DNA from: Deltaproteobacteria bacterium
Lineage (GTDB): Bacteria; Desulfobacterota; Syntrophia; Syntrophales; UBA5619
Assembly (NCBI GenBank): GCA_023487865.1
Contig: JAMDBG010000147.1
Coordinates: 1-17,679, forward strand
Length of the DNA stretch: 17,679 bases
Direction: 5' to 3'
The notes beneath the pieces are model-generated. The model was not told where the DNA came from. It saw nothing but the letters and a program-made list of their open reading frames with translations, and ran no database searches. This document shows positions 8,301-15,664 of the stretch, piece by piece. The position numbers and the translations under genes are program-made. Positions within the stretch are counted from its first letter, which is position 1. Every line of letters begins with the position of its first letter.

Positions 8301-9710
8301 CCCTTTAAAGGCAATATCGGCGATATCCTCCATCTTCAATCCCAGCGTCTCGTGGGCCGATTCCTCCAGAAATGAGCCGGTCCCTGCCGAACACGCCTCG
8401 TTCATGGCGTAATCGGCGGGGACGGAATTGACGATATAGGTGTATTTGGCGTCCTGGCCGCCGATCTCAAAAATGGTGTCCACCTGGGGATCAAAATAGA
8501 CGGCGGCCGCGGCGTGGGCGATGATTTCGTTGACGACCCCTTCCGTGAGGGCGTGCAGCCCGGCGATCTGCCTGCCCGATCCGCAGACGCCCAGGCCGGT
8601 GATGCGGATCGTTTGCGGATCGACCTTCTGCCTGACCTGATCGAGGAGCGAGCGGTAGCAATTGCGGGAGGCGCCCACCGGATCCCCGTTGGTGCGCAAA
8701 TAGACCGAAGCCAGAAGGGCGTGGTTCTCCCGGCGCACCAGCACGGCCTTTGTGGTGGTGGAGCCGACATCGAGACCCAGGATGCAGTGATCGCCGGGAC
8801 GGACCGCATCACGTTCGACCGTTTTGAACTCCACCCTGCCGACGTGATCATTCAGAGGCGGGAGGCTGTCGAAGGAGGTCCCTCCGGGAACGATAAGGTC
8901 GGAAAACCCCGGGAAAGGGAGGGTCTCGTGGGAAAGCCCCCACAGGGCGGCGCCGAGGGCCTCCATGTGGGTCGCCGTCTCCGGTACGACCAGGCCCGGG
9001 ATCTCCCGGCGGAGGTATTCGATCATCATGCGGTTCTGGGCCGCGCCGCCGATGATCATGATGTTGCGCCGCTCCTCCTTCTTCAGCAGCTCCAGGATCT
9101 TGTCGGCCATCATCCTGCAAAGGCCGGCGGTCACCTGCGGCTTGGGAATCCCCTTGTTGGTGGCATGGGTGCAGTCCGACTTGCAGAAGACCGAGCAGCG
9201 GCCCGACACAGGATAGGGCTCCTCGATCTCCGCCCACTGCGCGGCCTCCCCGAGGCTCACATCCATGCGGCGCAGCTGCTGCAAGAAGAACTCGCCGGTC
9301 CCGGAGGCGCACTTGTTGCCGGTCACCACGTTGATGATGTGACCCGACCGGTTCAACACGTACACCAGGAAGGTCTCGCCGCCGGCGGAAACAACGGCAG
9401 GGCAATCGATACCAGGCGGCTTCGCAAAGGCGTATGCATACTCCACCGCCTCGGGTTCCGGGATCGATGTCAGGTTGACCAGCCGCCGGAACTTGCGGCC
9501 GGTGGCGGTGATCCGGTTGAAGGAGGATAGATCCACGTCCCTGAGGGCCTGAATCAGGCAGCGCTTGGCGTCACCCTCGTGGCTATAGACGGAATGGGCG
9601 ATGATACGGGTCGAAGAGGGCCCCTTGTCATCCGGGTCAAGTTCCACTTGAACCAGAGAAACGGTCGATGCCCCCAGGCACAGACCAAGCGATTTCAACG
9701 TATCGGGCAT
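5343..9710 (-). CDS. Giant fused 2-hydroxyacyl-CoA dehydratase-type activase (two BcrAD/BadFG ATPase domains, DUF2229, HgdB-like C-terminus)
   Basis: This 1455-residue protein joins parts that are usually separate. Residues 1 to about 290 form an ASKHA ATPase domain with a degenerate first loop (LGLCLGAS, 8-15). Cluster-type cysteines are in CASGTGEF (C134) and RCSVFCKSDC (C172, C176, C180). A second, canonical activator domain runs from about 305: GLDVGSTTTK, EIGGQDAKY, CSAGTGSF (C440), QCAAF (C480), then a Cys-rich PGGKEKCDRRC stretch near 600. DUF2229 begins about 675 (RVGINRSF). The C-terminal half has further cysteines, C942, C1080, C1083, C1118, C1124, C1365 and C1375, as in HgdB/BcrB-like Fe-S subunits. 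Known relatives use ATP to drive low-potential electrons into Fe-S enzymes; the acceptor of this long form is not established. No dehydratase gene is adjacent. ATG 9710 has AAAAGGTG upstream. Confidence 0.92.
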   Translation of the reverse strand: MPDTLKSLGLCLGASTVSLVQVELDPDDKGPSSTRIIAHSVYSHEGDAKRCLIQALRDVDLSSFNRITATGRKFRRLVNLTSIPEPEAVEYAYAFAKPPGIDCPAVVSAGGETFLVYVLNRSGHIINVVTGNKCASGTGEFFLQQLRRMDVSLGEAAQWAEIEEPYPVSGRCSVFCKSDCTHATNKGIPKPQVTAGLCRMMADKILELLKKEERRNIMIIGGAAQNRMMIEYLRREIPGLVVPETATHMEALGAALWGLSHETLPFPGFSDLIVPGGTSFDSLPPLNDHVGRVEFKTVERDAVRPGDHCILGLDVGSTTTKAVLVRRENHALLASVYLRTNGDPVGASRNCYRSLLDQVRQKVDPQTIRITGLGVCGSGRQIAGLHALTEGVVNEIIAHAAAAVYFDPQVDTIFEIGGQDAKYTYIVNSVPADYAMNEACSAGTGSFLEESAHETLGLKMEDIADIAFKGKRPPNFNDQCAAFIASDIKNAIQEGVPREDIAAGLVYSICMNYSNRVKGNRPVGEKIFMQGGVCYNKAVPLAMEALIGKPIIVPPEPGLMGAFGVALEVQKRIDSGLMAEGAFDLEALARREVVYGKTFTCPGGKEKCDRRCAIAVIEVEGQKHPFGGACNRYYNIRRNVHYETERIDLASVRQELIFQTHGTQPDKAQARSSKGRVGINRSFLVNTYYPLYSHFFDALGFDVVLPDHPSQEGMDQCGAAFCYPAELAHGFIHTLLESDPQLDFLFLPHFKAVPLQRDGSSLQSQVCPLVQGETFYLQTAFGKKLGRLSQRGTRLLTPLLDFSGGIESAEEALVATAGRMGIGHRAAQEAFAVALQKQLEGFAAMREAGGKMLAELEADPEKVGIVLFARPYNGFAGEAHMGIPHKFATRGIPVIPLDFLDLEQERSKRHMYWGMGNLIIRAARFVKRHPQLFGAYITNFSCGPDSFVISYFRDIMGRKPSLTLELDSHTADAGLETRIEAFLDIIRSYRRLMDRQLISPRRRTFSPARILLEDGVPQVATSSGETLSLKDPRVTVLIPSMGRLVTDGFASVMRGLGFHAKGHRENDEAILKLGRANTSCKECLPLILTTGTLLSYIKNGKRPDEVLVYFMPTASGPCRFGQYCVYMEDLIRRMELPDVALLSLTADNSYIGMDEHFERYGWWAAIVSDVMEDIRSMLLADGTDPAGAAGIFAEEWGKILLALEKGNFKVLTAQLAESAERLSFIPLKRPLHAVPVITLTGEIFVRRDALSRRYLTESLAERGFAAVCAPVSEWIYYCNYLTERGSNHDHLTVAQRFKLKIRHFFQRHDESRIKSILSGSGLVSAEPLDVAKIINNAVPYISQDLLGEAILTIGGTLGDVATHTCGVISIGPFGCMPNRISEAILGEIMTAQRKLATDPANEKLRAMLAGVDDLPFLAIESDGSPFPQLIGAKLETFLLRAERFHRLMMAARESR

Positions 9711-9852
9711 GAATTACACCTTTTCCGGAGCTGACTTCGAACATCTGTAAGGGAGATTCTATCAGAAATGGGCCCTTGACGGGAAGATTTAATATATCGG
9801 CAATCCCACCCCAACAGCTTGTGTCAAAATTTCGTGTCCCGCTCTACTTTGG

Positions 9853-9903
9853 CTTGACAGATCATATAATCTGCTTGACATACCCCACCGCTTTTCATAT
9901 CCT
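9853..9903 (+). promoter_or_regulatory. Predicted sigma-70 promoter and operator for lemA-DUF2207
   Basis: TTGACA (9875-9880), a 17-base spacer and TATCCT (9898-9903) form a good vegetative promoter about 78 bases before lemA. A second TTGACA lies exactly 21 bases upstream (9854-9859). Between the two is CAGAT-N6-ATCTG (9858-9873), a perfect 5-base inverted repeat that abuts the -35 box and could be an operator. It sits in the 271-base divergent gap between the activase and lemA. The promoter is inferred from sequence only. Confidence 0.55.
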
Positions 9904-9981
9904 CGACTCACGCAAAACAAGATCCTGTCAGTATCAGTTTATACTAACCGGCAACGTCAACCCAAATGAAAGGGCTACCCG

Positions 9982-10542
9982 ATGACGCTCACATGGATTA
10001 TCATAGCGGTGGCGGCGGTCCTCGCCGTGGCGGTTATCTCCCTTTACAACAAGCTGGTCCGGCTCCGCAACACGGTGCGATCCGCATGGTCGGACATCGA
10101 CGTGCAGCTCAAGAAACGTTATGATCTTGTGCCAAACCTGGTGGAAACGGTGAAGGGCTACGCAGCCCACGAGCAGTCGCTCTTCACGAAGGTGACCGAT
10201 GCCCGGGCGCAGGCGATCAAGGCCACGGGTCCCGCCGAAACGGCAAAGGCCGAAAACCAGCTGCGTGATTCGCTGAAGAGCCTGTTTGCCGTTGCCGAGG
10301 CGTATCCCGACCTGAAGGCGAATCAGGACTTTTTACAGCTGCAGACCCAGCTCAAGGAAATCGAGGACAACATCGAGGCCGCACGGCGCTATTACAACGC
10401 GGTCGTAAGGGATTTCAACACCGCGATCGAGCAATTCCCCTCAAACCTCGTTGCCTCACAATTCGGATTCGAGAGGAACGATTTCTTCGAGCTCGAAAGC
10501 CCGGAGGTCGAGCGGAAAGCGGTCAAAGTCGGTTTCCGATGA
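9982..10542 (+). CDS. lemA: LemA family membrane protein
   Basis: The 186-residue protein has one N-terminal membrane helix (IIIAVAAVLAVAVISLY) followed by the LemA helical bundle: VRSAWSDIDVQLKKRYDLVPNLVETVKGYAAHE as the family's hallmark region, a middle FAVAEAYPDLKANQDFLQLQ, and the closing AARRYYNAVVRDFNTAIEQFP. The expected topology has a short outer end and a cytoplasmic coiled bundle. LemA function is not settled; it is often encoded with a DUF2207 or TPM-domain protein, as here. The downstream DUF2207 gene overlaps or nearly touches its stop, so the pair is one operon. GAAAGG lies 9 bases before ATG 9982. Length is normal for the family. Confidence 0.95.
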   Translation: MTLTWIIIAVAAVLAVAVISLYNKLVRLRNTVRSAWSDIDVQLKKRYDLVPNLVETVKGYAAHEQSLFTKVTDARAQAIKATGPAETAKAENQLRDSLKSLFAVAEAYPDLKANQDFLQLQTQLKEIEDNIEAARRYYNAVVRDFNTAIEQFPSNLVASQFGFERNDFFELESPEVERKAVKVGFR

Positions 10543-10553
10543 GAGGCGGGGCC

Positions 10554-12545
10554 ATGATCCTCACACCCGACCGGATGCTGAACCCCCCGAATAGAGCCCG
10601 AGGGGCGGTTTTGTGGATCGTCGCGGCCGTCATTCTGGTCCTCGTCGGCAGCGGCCCGGGCGTTGCCGCAGCCGCATCCGAAGCGATCCTGTCGTTTGCA
10701 AGCCACATCACCGTGGATCCCGACGCGAGTATGCGCGTGACGGAGACCATCAGGGTCGTAAGCGCCGGCGACCAGATCAAGCGGGGGATTTACAGAGACT
10801 TCCCGACAACTTACAAGGACCGCGCCGGGAATAAATACATCGTAGGTTTTTCAGTCCTTGCCGTCGAGCGCGACGGAAAACCCGAGGCCTACCACACCGA
10901 AACCCTCGCCAACGGCATCCGGATTTACATGGGCCGGAAGGAGTATTTGCTGCCGCAGGGGGAGTATGCCTACACACTGACCTACCGGACCGACCGGCAG
11001 CTGGGTTTCTTTCAGAACCACGACGAGCTCTACTGGAACGTCACCGGAAACGGGTGGAACTTTCCCATCGAAACGGCCTCGGCGACGGTTGTGCTGCCGC
11101 CGGGGATCCCTGCCGACAAGATGGCCCTCGAGGGTTATACGGGCCCGATGGGCGCCAAAGGCCAGAACTACACCACGTCAGTGATCCCTGGCGGCAAGGC
11201 CGTTTTCAAAACGACGCGCCGGCTCAACGCCCGCGAGGGGCTCACCATCGTGGTCGGTTGGCCGAAGGGGTTCGTGCGGGAACCCTCCCTCAGCGAAAAG
11301 ACCGTCCATATACTCAAGGACAACCTCACCCTGCTGGTTGTCGCGATCGGCTTTGCCGTTCTCCTGGTCTATTACATGCTGGTGTGGCTGGCGGCGGGCA
11401 GAGACCCGGCCAGGGGGACCATCATGCCGATCTACTCCCCGCCCGATAACCTGTCGCCTGCATCGATGCGGTTCATGGCCGAGATGGGATACGACGACAA
11501 GGTGTTCGCCGCCGCCGTCATCGACATGGCCGTGAAGGGATTCCTTTCCATCCACGAGAAGAACGGCAAGTACACGCTCATAAAAACCGACGGCAACCTG
11601 TCCAAACTCGGCGCCGAAGAGAAAAAAATCGCCGCGCAGCTCTTTCAGTCCGGCAGCTCGATCGTTCTCGAACAGAAAAATCACTCCCGGATCGCCGCTG
11701 CCCAAAATGCCCTCAGGACGTCGCTGACGCTTTCATTCGAAAAGACCCATTTCGTCACCAACCGGGGGGCCTTTGTCACCGGTGTGGTTATATCCGCAGC
11801 TGCAATGGCGGCAAGCTTCCTTTCCATGCTGGATCAGCCCGACGTCCTGTTTCTCGGCGTATGGCTCACTGGATGGAGCATCGGGGTAACATTTCTCGCC
11901 GTGATGGTCGTAAAGCTCTGGCACCAGGTATTTACAGGGGCCAGAAAGCTGGGGACAATGGTCGGCAGTCTCGGGGGGGCCGTCTTCATGACCTGTTTCG
12001 CATTGCCCTTCTTCGGCGCGGAGATCTTTGTCCTGATCATCCTTGCCCAGAGCGCCCCGACCCTGGTCGCTCTTCTGGTCGTCGTGGTTATCATGAACAT
12101 GGCGTTCTATCATCTGCTCAAGGCCCCGACAATGCTCGGACGCCGGATTCTCGACCGTATCGAAGGTTTCAAGATGTTTCTGGGCGCCACCGAGGGGGAC
12201 CGTCTCCGGCGCATGGTCCCTGCGGATCGGACACCTGAGCTTTATGAGAAGTATCTGCCGTATGCCCTCGCATTGGACGTCGAGCAGGCATGGACCGAGC
12301 AGTTCGCCGACGTGCTCTCCGCGGCCATGCGGCCGGACGGCGGCGGCTATCGCCCCGGATGGTACTCGGGTTCGCTGTTCGACAGTACAAAAGTCGGCAG
12401 TTTCGCGGGCGAGGTGGGAAGCTCTCTGAGCAATGCCATTTCTTCCTCTGCGACTGCGCCGGGATCAAGATCGGGAAGCAGCGGCGGAGGAGGGGGAGGC
12501 TCGTCCGGCGGCGGGGGTGGAGGCGGTGGCGGTGGCGGCTGGTAG
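10554..12545 (+). CDS. DUF2207 domain membrane protein with Gly-rich C-terminus
   Basis: This protein of about 663 residues is a LemA-associated DUF2207 (YciQ-like) membrane protein. It has a signal-anchor (AVLWIVAAVILVLVG), then an extracytoplasmic domain beginning with ILSFASHITVDPDASMRVTETIRV and GIYRDFPTTYKD, the family signature. A membrane helix (VVAIGFAVLLVYYMLVWLA, about 260-285) follows, then PPDNLSPASMRFMAEMGYDD, and a cluster of hydrophobic segments at about 405-530. The tail ends in a Ser/Gly-rich run of about 30 residues closing in GGGW, common in this family. Function is unknown; an envelope role is assumed. ATG 10539 overlaps the lemA TGA as ATGA but lacks a ribosome site. ATG 10554 has GAGAGG 7 bases upstream and is preferred. 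Stop is TAG. Confidence 0.92.
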   Translation: MILTPDRMLNPPNRARGAVLWIVAAVILVLVGSGPGVAAAASEAILSFASHITVDPDASMRVTETIRVVSAGDQIKRGIYRDFPTTYKDRAGNKYIVGFSVLAVERDGKPEAYHTETLANGIRIYMGRKEYLLPQGEYAYTLTYRTDRQLGFFQNHDELYWNVTGNGWNFPIETASATVVLPPGIPADKMALEGYTGPMGAKGQNYTTSVIPGGKAVFKTTRRLNAREGLTIVVGWPKGFVREPSLSEKTVHILKDNLTLLVVAIGFAVLLVYYMLVWLAAGRDPARGTIMPIYSPPDNLSPASMRFMAEMGYDDKVFAAAVIDMAVKGFLSIHEKNGKYTLIKTDGNLSKLGAEEKKIAAQLFQSGSSIVLEQKNHSRIAAAQNALRTSLTLSFEKTHFVTNRGAFVTGVVISAAAMAASFLSMLDQPDVLFLGVWLTGWSIGVTFLAVMVVKLWHQVFTGARKLGTMVGSLGGAVFMTCFALPFFGAEIFVLIILAQSAPTLVALLVVVVIMNMAFYHLLKAPTMLGRRILDRIEGFKMFLGATEGDRLRRMVPADRTPELYEKYLPYALALDVEQAWTEQFADVLSAAMRPDGGGYRPGWYSGSLFDSTKVGSFAGEVGSSLSNAISSSATAPGSRSGSSGGGGGGSSGGGGGGGGGGGW

Positions 12546-12562
12546 TACACTTTCTGGTGTAC
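12545..12562. terminator. Short symmetrical hairpin between convergent genes
   Basis: GTACAC (12545-12550) pairs with GTGTAC (12557-12562) around TTTCTG, starting on the last base of the DUF2207 stop codon and ending 9 bases before the methyltransferase stop. It is placed to serve both convergent genes, but the stem is only 6 bases and has no T-run, so terminator activity is uncertain. Confidence 0.35.
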
Positions 12563-12571
12563 CGATTCGCC

Positions 12572-13168
12572 TTATGAGGCGCCGTTCTTGTTCCATTTGT
12601 AGACACGCATGGGTGGGATGTTCAAAAATTCCACAGACATCCGGCCTGATCCCAGGAAGGGCCGGCACAAGGATTCGACTCGCTTGCTCACCTGATATGC
12701 CACAAAGCACCCATTTGAGGGGAGCAGAGAAGAAATCGCCTCGATCACTTGCGATGCCTCACCTTGTTTCATTGTGGAAAAGGGAATGCCGGAAATCAAG
12801 GCTTCCGGGACGCCGAGCCCATACATCGAAACGATTTCCTTCAGCCGGCACGCGTTGCCCAGGTGTGCGATGAGTCGGTCGTCCTTGATGCTGCTGACCA
12901 ACGTATGAAAATGCGGGTTGATTTCTATGCTCAAGAGCTTGGCGTTCTGCGGCATCGCGCGTAGTATCGCTCGGGTTGTTCCCCCTGTGCCGGATCCCAA
13001 CTCTATGACGGTCTTGACTGTGGCGATCCCTGCGGCCTCCAAAATGCGTTGTTCGAGGAAACGAGAACTGGGAATGATGGATCCGACCTGAAGGGGGTGT
13101 TTCAAGAATTCCTGAAAGAAGACGAACCGGCCATCCAACAGAGAAAAAACTGGCTTCGTGTTTGACAT
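12572..13168 (-). CDS. Class I SAM-dependent methyltransferase, phospholipid N-methyltransferase-like
   Basis: The 198-residue protein has FFQEFLKHPLQVGSIIPSS at about residues 17-35, a segment shared by small PmtA-like and KsgA-related methyltransferases. The SAM-binding motif I is VIELGSGTGGTTRAI (54-68), followed by LLSIEINPHF as the acidic loop and ALISGIPFSTM in the motif IV position. The KVE-type hydrophobic end is normal. It could methylate phosphatidylethanolamine or a small molecule or nucleic acid; the sequence alone does not decide. The gene and its upstream gap look richer in A+T than the neighbours, which hints at a different origin. It lies on the same strand downstream of the histidine kinase, but 357 bases separate them, so it probably has its own promoter. 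AGGAG and AGGTGG lie before the ATG. Confidence 0.85.
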   Translation of the reverse strand: MSNTKPVFSLLDGRFVFFQEFLKHPLQVGSIIPSSRFLEQRILEAAGIATVKTVIELGSGTGGTTRAILRAMPQNAKLLSIEINPHFHTLVSSIKDDRLIAHLGNACRLKEIVSMYGLGVPEALISGIPFSTMKQGEASQVIEAISSLLPSNGCFVAYQVSKRVESLCRPFLGSGRMSVEFLNIPPMRVYKWNKNGAS

Positions 13169-13525
13169 CCACCTATCTCCTGTCTGACAAATTCCCCATG
13201 AACATCGCCTGATGTCTCAAGAGTTTTACAATACGGATACGACGTAAATACCGAGTTGAACAACTCATCGATCTGCACTTCACGGAAATCAATCGGCGTC
13301 GGTGTTCTTTCTCGGCTACTATGGGCAAAATTTTCTTTGAAATCAAGAAATAAATCGAAGCGATTGCGCCTTACACGGCTGTATTGGATCCCAAACACGG
13401 TAAATATAGGCGCATTTGATCGGGAAATGCGGTTACGTTCTCAGGAAAGTCCGGCGATTTTCTGCCGGGCGTTGTTTTCCCTTGTTTCCCGTGAGCCCTT
13501 CATTCCATCTCTTCCCCCTCCGCCT
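13169..13525. other. Gap without a recognisable gene between kinase and methyltransferase
   Basis: No convincing protein is encoded here. A frame on the minus strand from 13398 overlaps the start of the methyltransferase and has no recognisable motif or good ribosome site. The right part, to about 13440, is visibly A+T-rich. A 14-base perfect palindrome, GAGTTG-AA-CAACTC, lies at 13253-13266, about 85 bases upstream of the methyltransferase start, where an operator would be expected. At 13521-13532 CGCCT-TC-AGGCG followed by five T would read as a weak terminator on the plus strand; it overlaps the kinase stop codon. Confidence 0.5.
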
Positions 13526-15325
13526 TCAGGCGTTTTTCGATCCGTCGTCGCCGGGGGCGGCACTGCGGGCCATCACCTGTTCCATGGCGATGCGAAGCTG
13601 CCTCATGTCTATGGGTTTGCTGATATAGTCATCCATCCCTGCCGCCAGACAACGCTCCCGATCCCCCTGTATAGCGCCGGCGGTCATGGCAATGACGGGG
13701 ATGCGGTCGGCGGCCGTGGCGAGCTCCTCTTTGCGTAACGCCTCCGTCGCCTCCATCCCGCCCAGCAACGGCATCTGCACATCCATAAGGACAAGATCGA
13801 ACCGCTCCCGCCGAACGGCTTCCAGGGCCTGTACGCCGTCATCCACCACGGTGACCGTATGCCCCGCATTCTCCAGTATGCGCACCGCAAGCAGTTGATT
13901 CACCGGATTGTCCTCCGCCAACAGGATCTTGAAGGTACCGTATGGCGATGCCTTTATCCGGCGTTGCCCGGATGCCGCAGTATCGTCATCGGCTGGCTCC
14001 GATCCGGCCGGTTCTGCGTCGGCAGCCGGTGCGTTCAAGGATACGGCGAAACGCGCCGTAAAGAAAAAACTGCTGCCGACTCCGGGTTCGCTTTCCACCC
14101 ATACCCGGCCACCCATCATCTGTGCAAGCCGCTGCGATATGGCGAGGCCCAGTCCCGTGCCTCCGTATTTACGCGTGGTGGAAGCGTCGACCTGGCTGAA
14201 GGATGCAAAAATGAGCTGCTGCTTCTCCGGGGCAATACCGATGCCCGTATCACGCACCGTGAAGCGCAGCGTCACCGTCTCCTCGTCCCGCTCGTCGACC
14301 GACACCCGCAATTCCACCTCTCCGCATTCGGTGAATTTTATGGCGTTTCCCACCAGATTCAGCAAAACCTGCCGCACCCGTCCCGGGTCGCCGCTGAGGA
14401 TATCGGGCACTTCCGGAGTGGTGCGGGACAGGAGCTCCAGCCCCTTTTCACGGGCTTTTTGTGCCACTATTCCAATGACGGCCGACAGTGTCTCCCGCGG
14501 GTTAAAATCGATGCACTCCAGATCCAGCCGTCCGGCTTCGATCTTGGAGAAATCGAGCACATCGTTGATCACAATAAGCAGGTTCTCCGCCGCCGATCTC
14601 ACAGTCGTCAGATATTCGTGTTGCTCGGTATCCAGCTTCGTTTCCAGGGCCAGCTCAGTCATGCCCATGATGGCGTTCATCGGGGTGCGGATTTCGTGGC
14701 TCATGTTGGCCAGAAACTCGCCCTTGGCGCGGTTGGCCGCCTCCGCGGCATCTTCCACATTGCTGCGGCGGAGCTTGCGCCGCAGGTTTGACAGGTAAGA
14801 TCCCATGCCGGCAAACCAGGAGATCACGGCGGCCATCACGGCCCACTGCACCAGCTCGACGTGCAGATGGATCGAGTCCGGGCGGAACTTCCAGAGCAGC
14901 ACGATCACCGAGGCGTGGCACGCCAGGATGAAATAAGCGATGTTGAATATCTGCCGGGTACTGAGGTGAAACATGCCGAACGTAAAAGAAACCATGTAGA
15001 TCAGCAAGAACAGAGTGCGCGCCTCGTTGGCGAAAAACAGCAGGTGGCTGATGACCAGGATGGAGGTGACGATCTGCGGCAGGGTCAGGCTGGGGTCGGA
15101 GAAACAGCGGTTCCAGCCGGTGCGGAACGCTGTATAGAACAGCACGATAAGAAACACGATGGCCAGGGTAGCCTGCAGGAAGGGGATGAAGTCGAGGATC
15201 CCCTGCCACCAGCACAGTGCTGTCAGGGCGATCACCATGAGGGAGCTGCCGGCCGCCATTAGAAAGCGCCGCATCCTCACCTCCTGCTCTTTATTCTCCT
15301 GCGGAGTCAGCTCCATATCCTTCAA
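13526..15325 (-). CDS. Membrane-bound hybrid sensor histidine kinase with C-terminal receiver
   Basis: The 599-residue protein has about five to six membrane helices in residues 21-175 and no obvious periplasmic sensor domain, so it may sense through the membrane region. The kinase core follows: phospho-acceptor His210 in ANMSHEIRTPMNAI, N-box LNLVGNAIKF (Asn327), DTGIGI (359-364), and GGTGLGL (388-394). After an Ala/Glu-rich linker, a receiver domain starts at about 465 (ILLAEDNPVNQ) with phospho-acceptor Asp515 in LVLMDVQMP and a late SKP motif. All catalytic residues are present. No partner regulator is adjacent, so a phosphorelay to an unlinked protein is likely. TTG 15325 is taken as start because GGAGGAG lies 7 bases upstream; ATG 15316 is 16 bases from that site. 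Confidence 0.93.
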   Translation of the reverse strand: MKDMELTPQENKEQEVRMRRFLMAAGSSLMVIALTALCWWQGILDFIPFLQATLAIVFLIVLFYTAFRTGWNRCFSDPSLTLPQIVTSILVISHLLFFANEARTLFLLIYMVSFTFGMFHLSTRQIFNIAYFILACHASVIVLLWKFRPDSIHLHVELVQWAVMAAVISWFAGMGSYLSNLRRKLRRSNVEDAAEAANRAKGEFLANMSHEIRTPMNAIMGMTELALETKLDTEQHEYLTTVRSAAENLLIVINDVLDFSKIEAGRLDLECIDFNPRETLSAVIGIVAQKAREKGLELLSRTTPEVPDILSGDPGRVRQVLLNLVGNAIKFTECGEVELRVSVDERDEETVTLRFTVRDTGIGIAPEKQQLIFASFSQVDASTTRKYGGTGLGLAISQRLAQMMGGRVWVESEPGVGSSFFFTARFAVSLNAPAADAEPAGSEPADDDTAASGQRRIKASPYGTFKILLAEDNPVNQLLAVRILENAGHTVTVVDDGVQALEAVRRERFDLVLMDVQMPLLGGMEATEALRKEELATAADRIPVIAMTAGAIQGDRERCLAAGMDDYISKPIDMRQLRIAMEQVMARSAAPGDDGSKNA

Positions 15326-15371
15326 CGCCTGTCTCCTCCCCGGTCCGGATGAACATCAGATTTCGGGGAGG

Positions 15372-15400
15372 AATATAAGGAAAGTAAACGGGTCTGTCAA
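15372..15400 (-). promoter_or_regulatory. Near-consensus sigma-70 promoter for the histidine kinase
   Basis: Read on the minus strand, TTGACA (15400-15395) is followed by exactly 17 bases and TATATT (15377-15372), matching the consensus in 6 of 6 and 5 of 6 positions. Transcription would start about 40 bases before the TTG start codon at 15325, with GGAGGAG in between. This is the strongest promoter match in the window and suggests steady expression of the kinase. Confidence 0.7.
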
Positions 15401-15484
15401 CGGGAATATAGAAGAGAAAACGGGATGTGGGCATCGCGGACACAGTCGGGGCCGGTTCAGTTGAATCTGTCTGGATGCGGCCGC

Positions 15485-15537
15485 GGGTGATGATCGCTGG
15501 AATCGGATCCGGGCATTTCCCTTCTGAGCGATCACCC
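15485..15537 (+). promoter_or_regulatory. Bulged stem-loop just before a full ribosome site
   Basis: GATCGCT (15492-15498) pairs with AGCGATC (15527-15533), and GGGT (15485-15488) pairs with ACCC (15534-15537), leaving a 3-base bulge and a loop of 28 bases. The perfect AAGGAGGT at 15542-15549 starts 4 bases after it. This could be a leader structure controlling translation of the short frame at 15554. Confidence 0.35.
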
Positions 15538-15553
15538 CCCCAAGGAGGTCGCG

Positions 15554-15664
15554 GTGGATGAAAATGTCCTTGACTTGAACGGTCCGATTGCATATCATAA
15601 AATAAAGTTTTGCAGCTTGCGCTCCGTACCCGTAAACCTCACAAGAAAACCTCTGGCTCGGTAA
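15554..15664 (+). CDS. Possible 36-residue peptide ORF with a full Shine-Dalgarno
   Basis: A GTG at 15554, 4 bases after a perfect AAGGAGGT, opens a frame of 36 residues ending at TAA 15662-15664. The peptide begins VDENVLDLNG and ends with a basic LTRKPLAR. It has no recognisable family, signal or membrane segment. A promoter-like sequence lies inside it (15570-15598), so peptide and promoter are competing explanations. I would treat it as hypothetical; the ribosome site is its only real support. Confidence 0.22.
   Translation: MDENVLDLNGPIAYHKIKFCSLRSVPVNLTRKPLAR
15570..15598 (+). promoter_or_regulatory. Promoter-like sequence pointing into the gene-poor region
   Basis: TTGACT (15570-15575), a 17-base spacer and TATCAT (15593-15598) match the sigma-70 consensus at 5 of 6 positions in each box. 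Predicted transcription from about 15605 would run through two stem-loops and the short frames at 15912-16380. Confidence 0.4.

Noticed and set aside
12465..12545. Gly-rich codon repeat at the end of the DUF2207 gene as a recent repeat expansion
   Set aside because: Gly/Ser-rich tails are common in this family, so the repeat is expected rather than anomalous.
13102..13398. 98-codon minus-strand frame upstream of the methyltransferase
   Set aside because: It overlaps the methyltransferase coding start in another frame, lacks a good ribosome site and has no recognisable motif.
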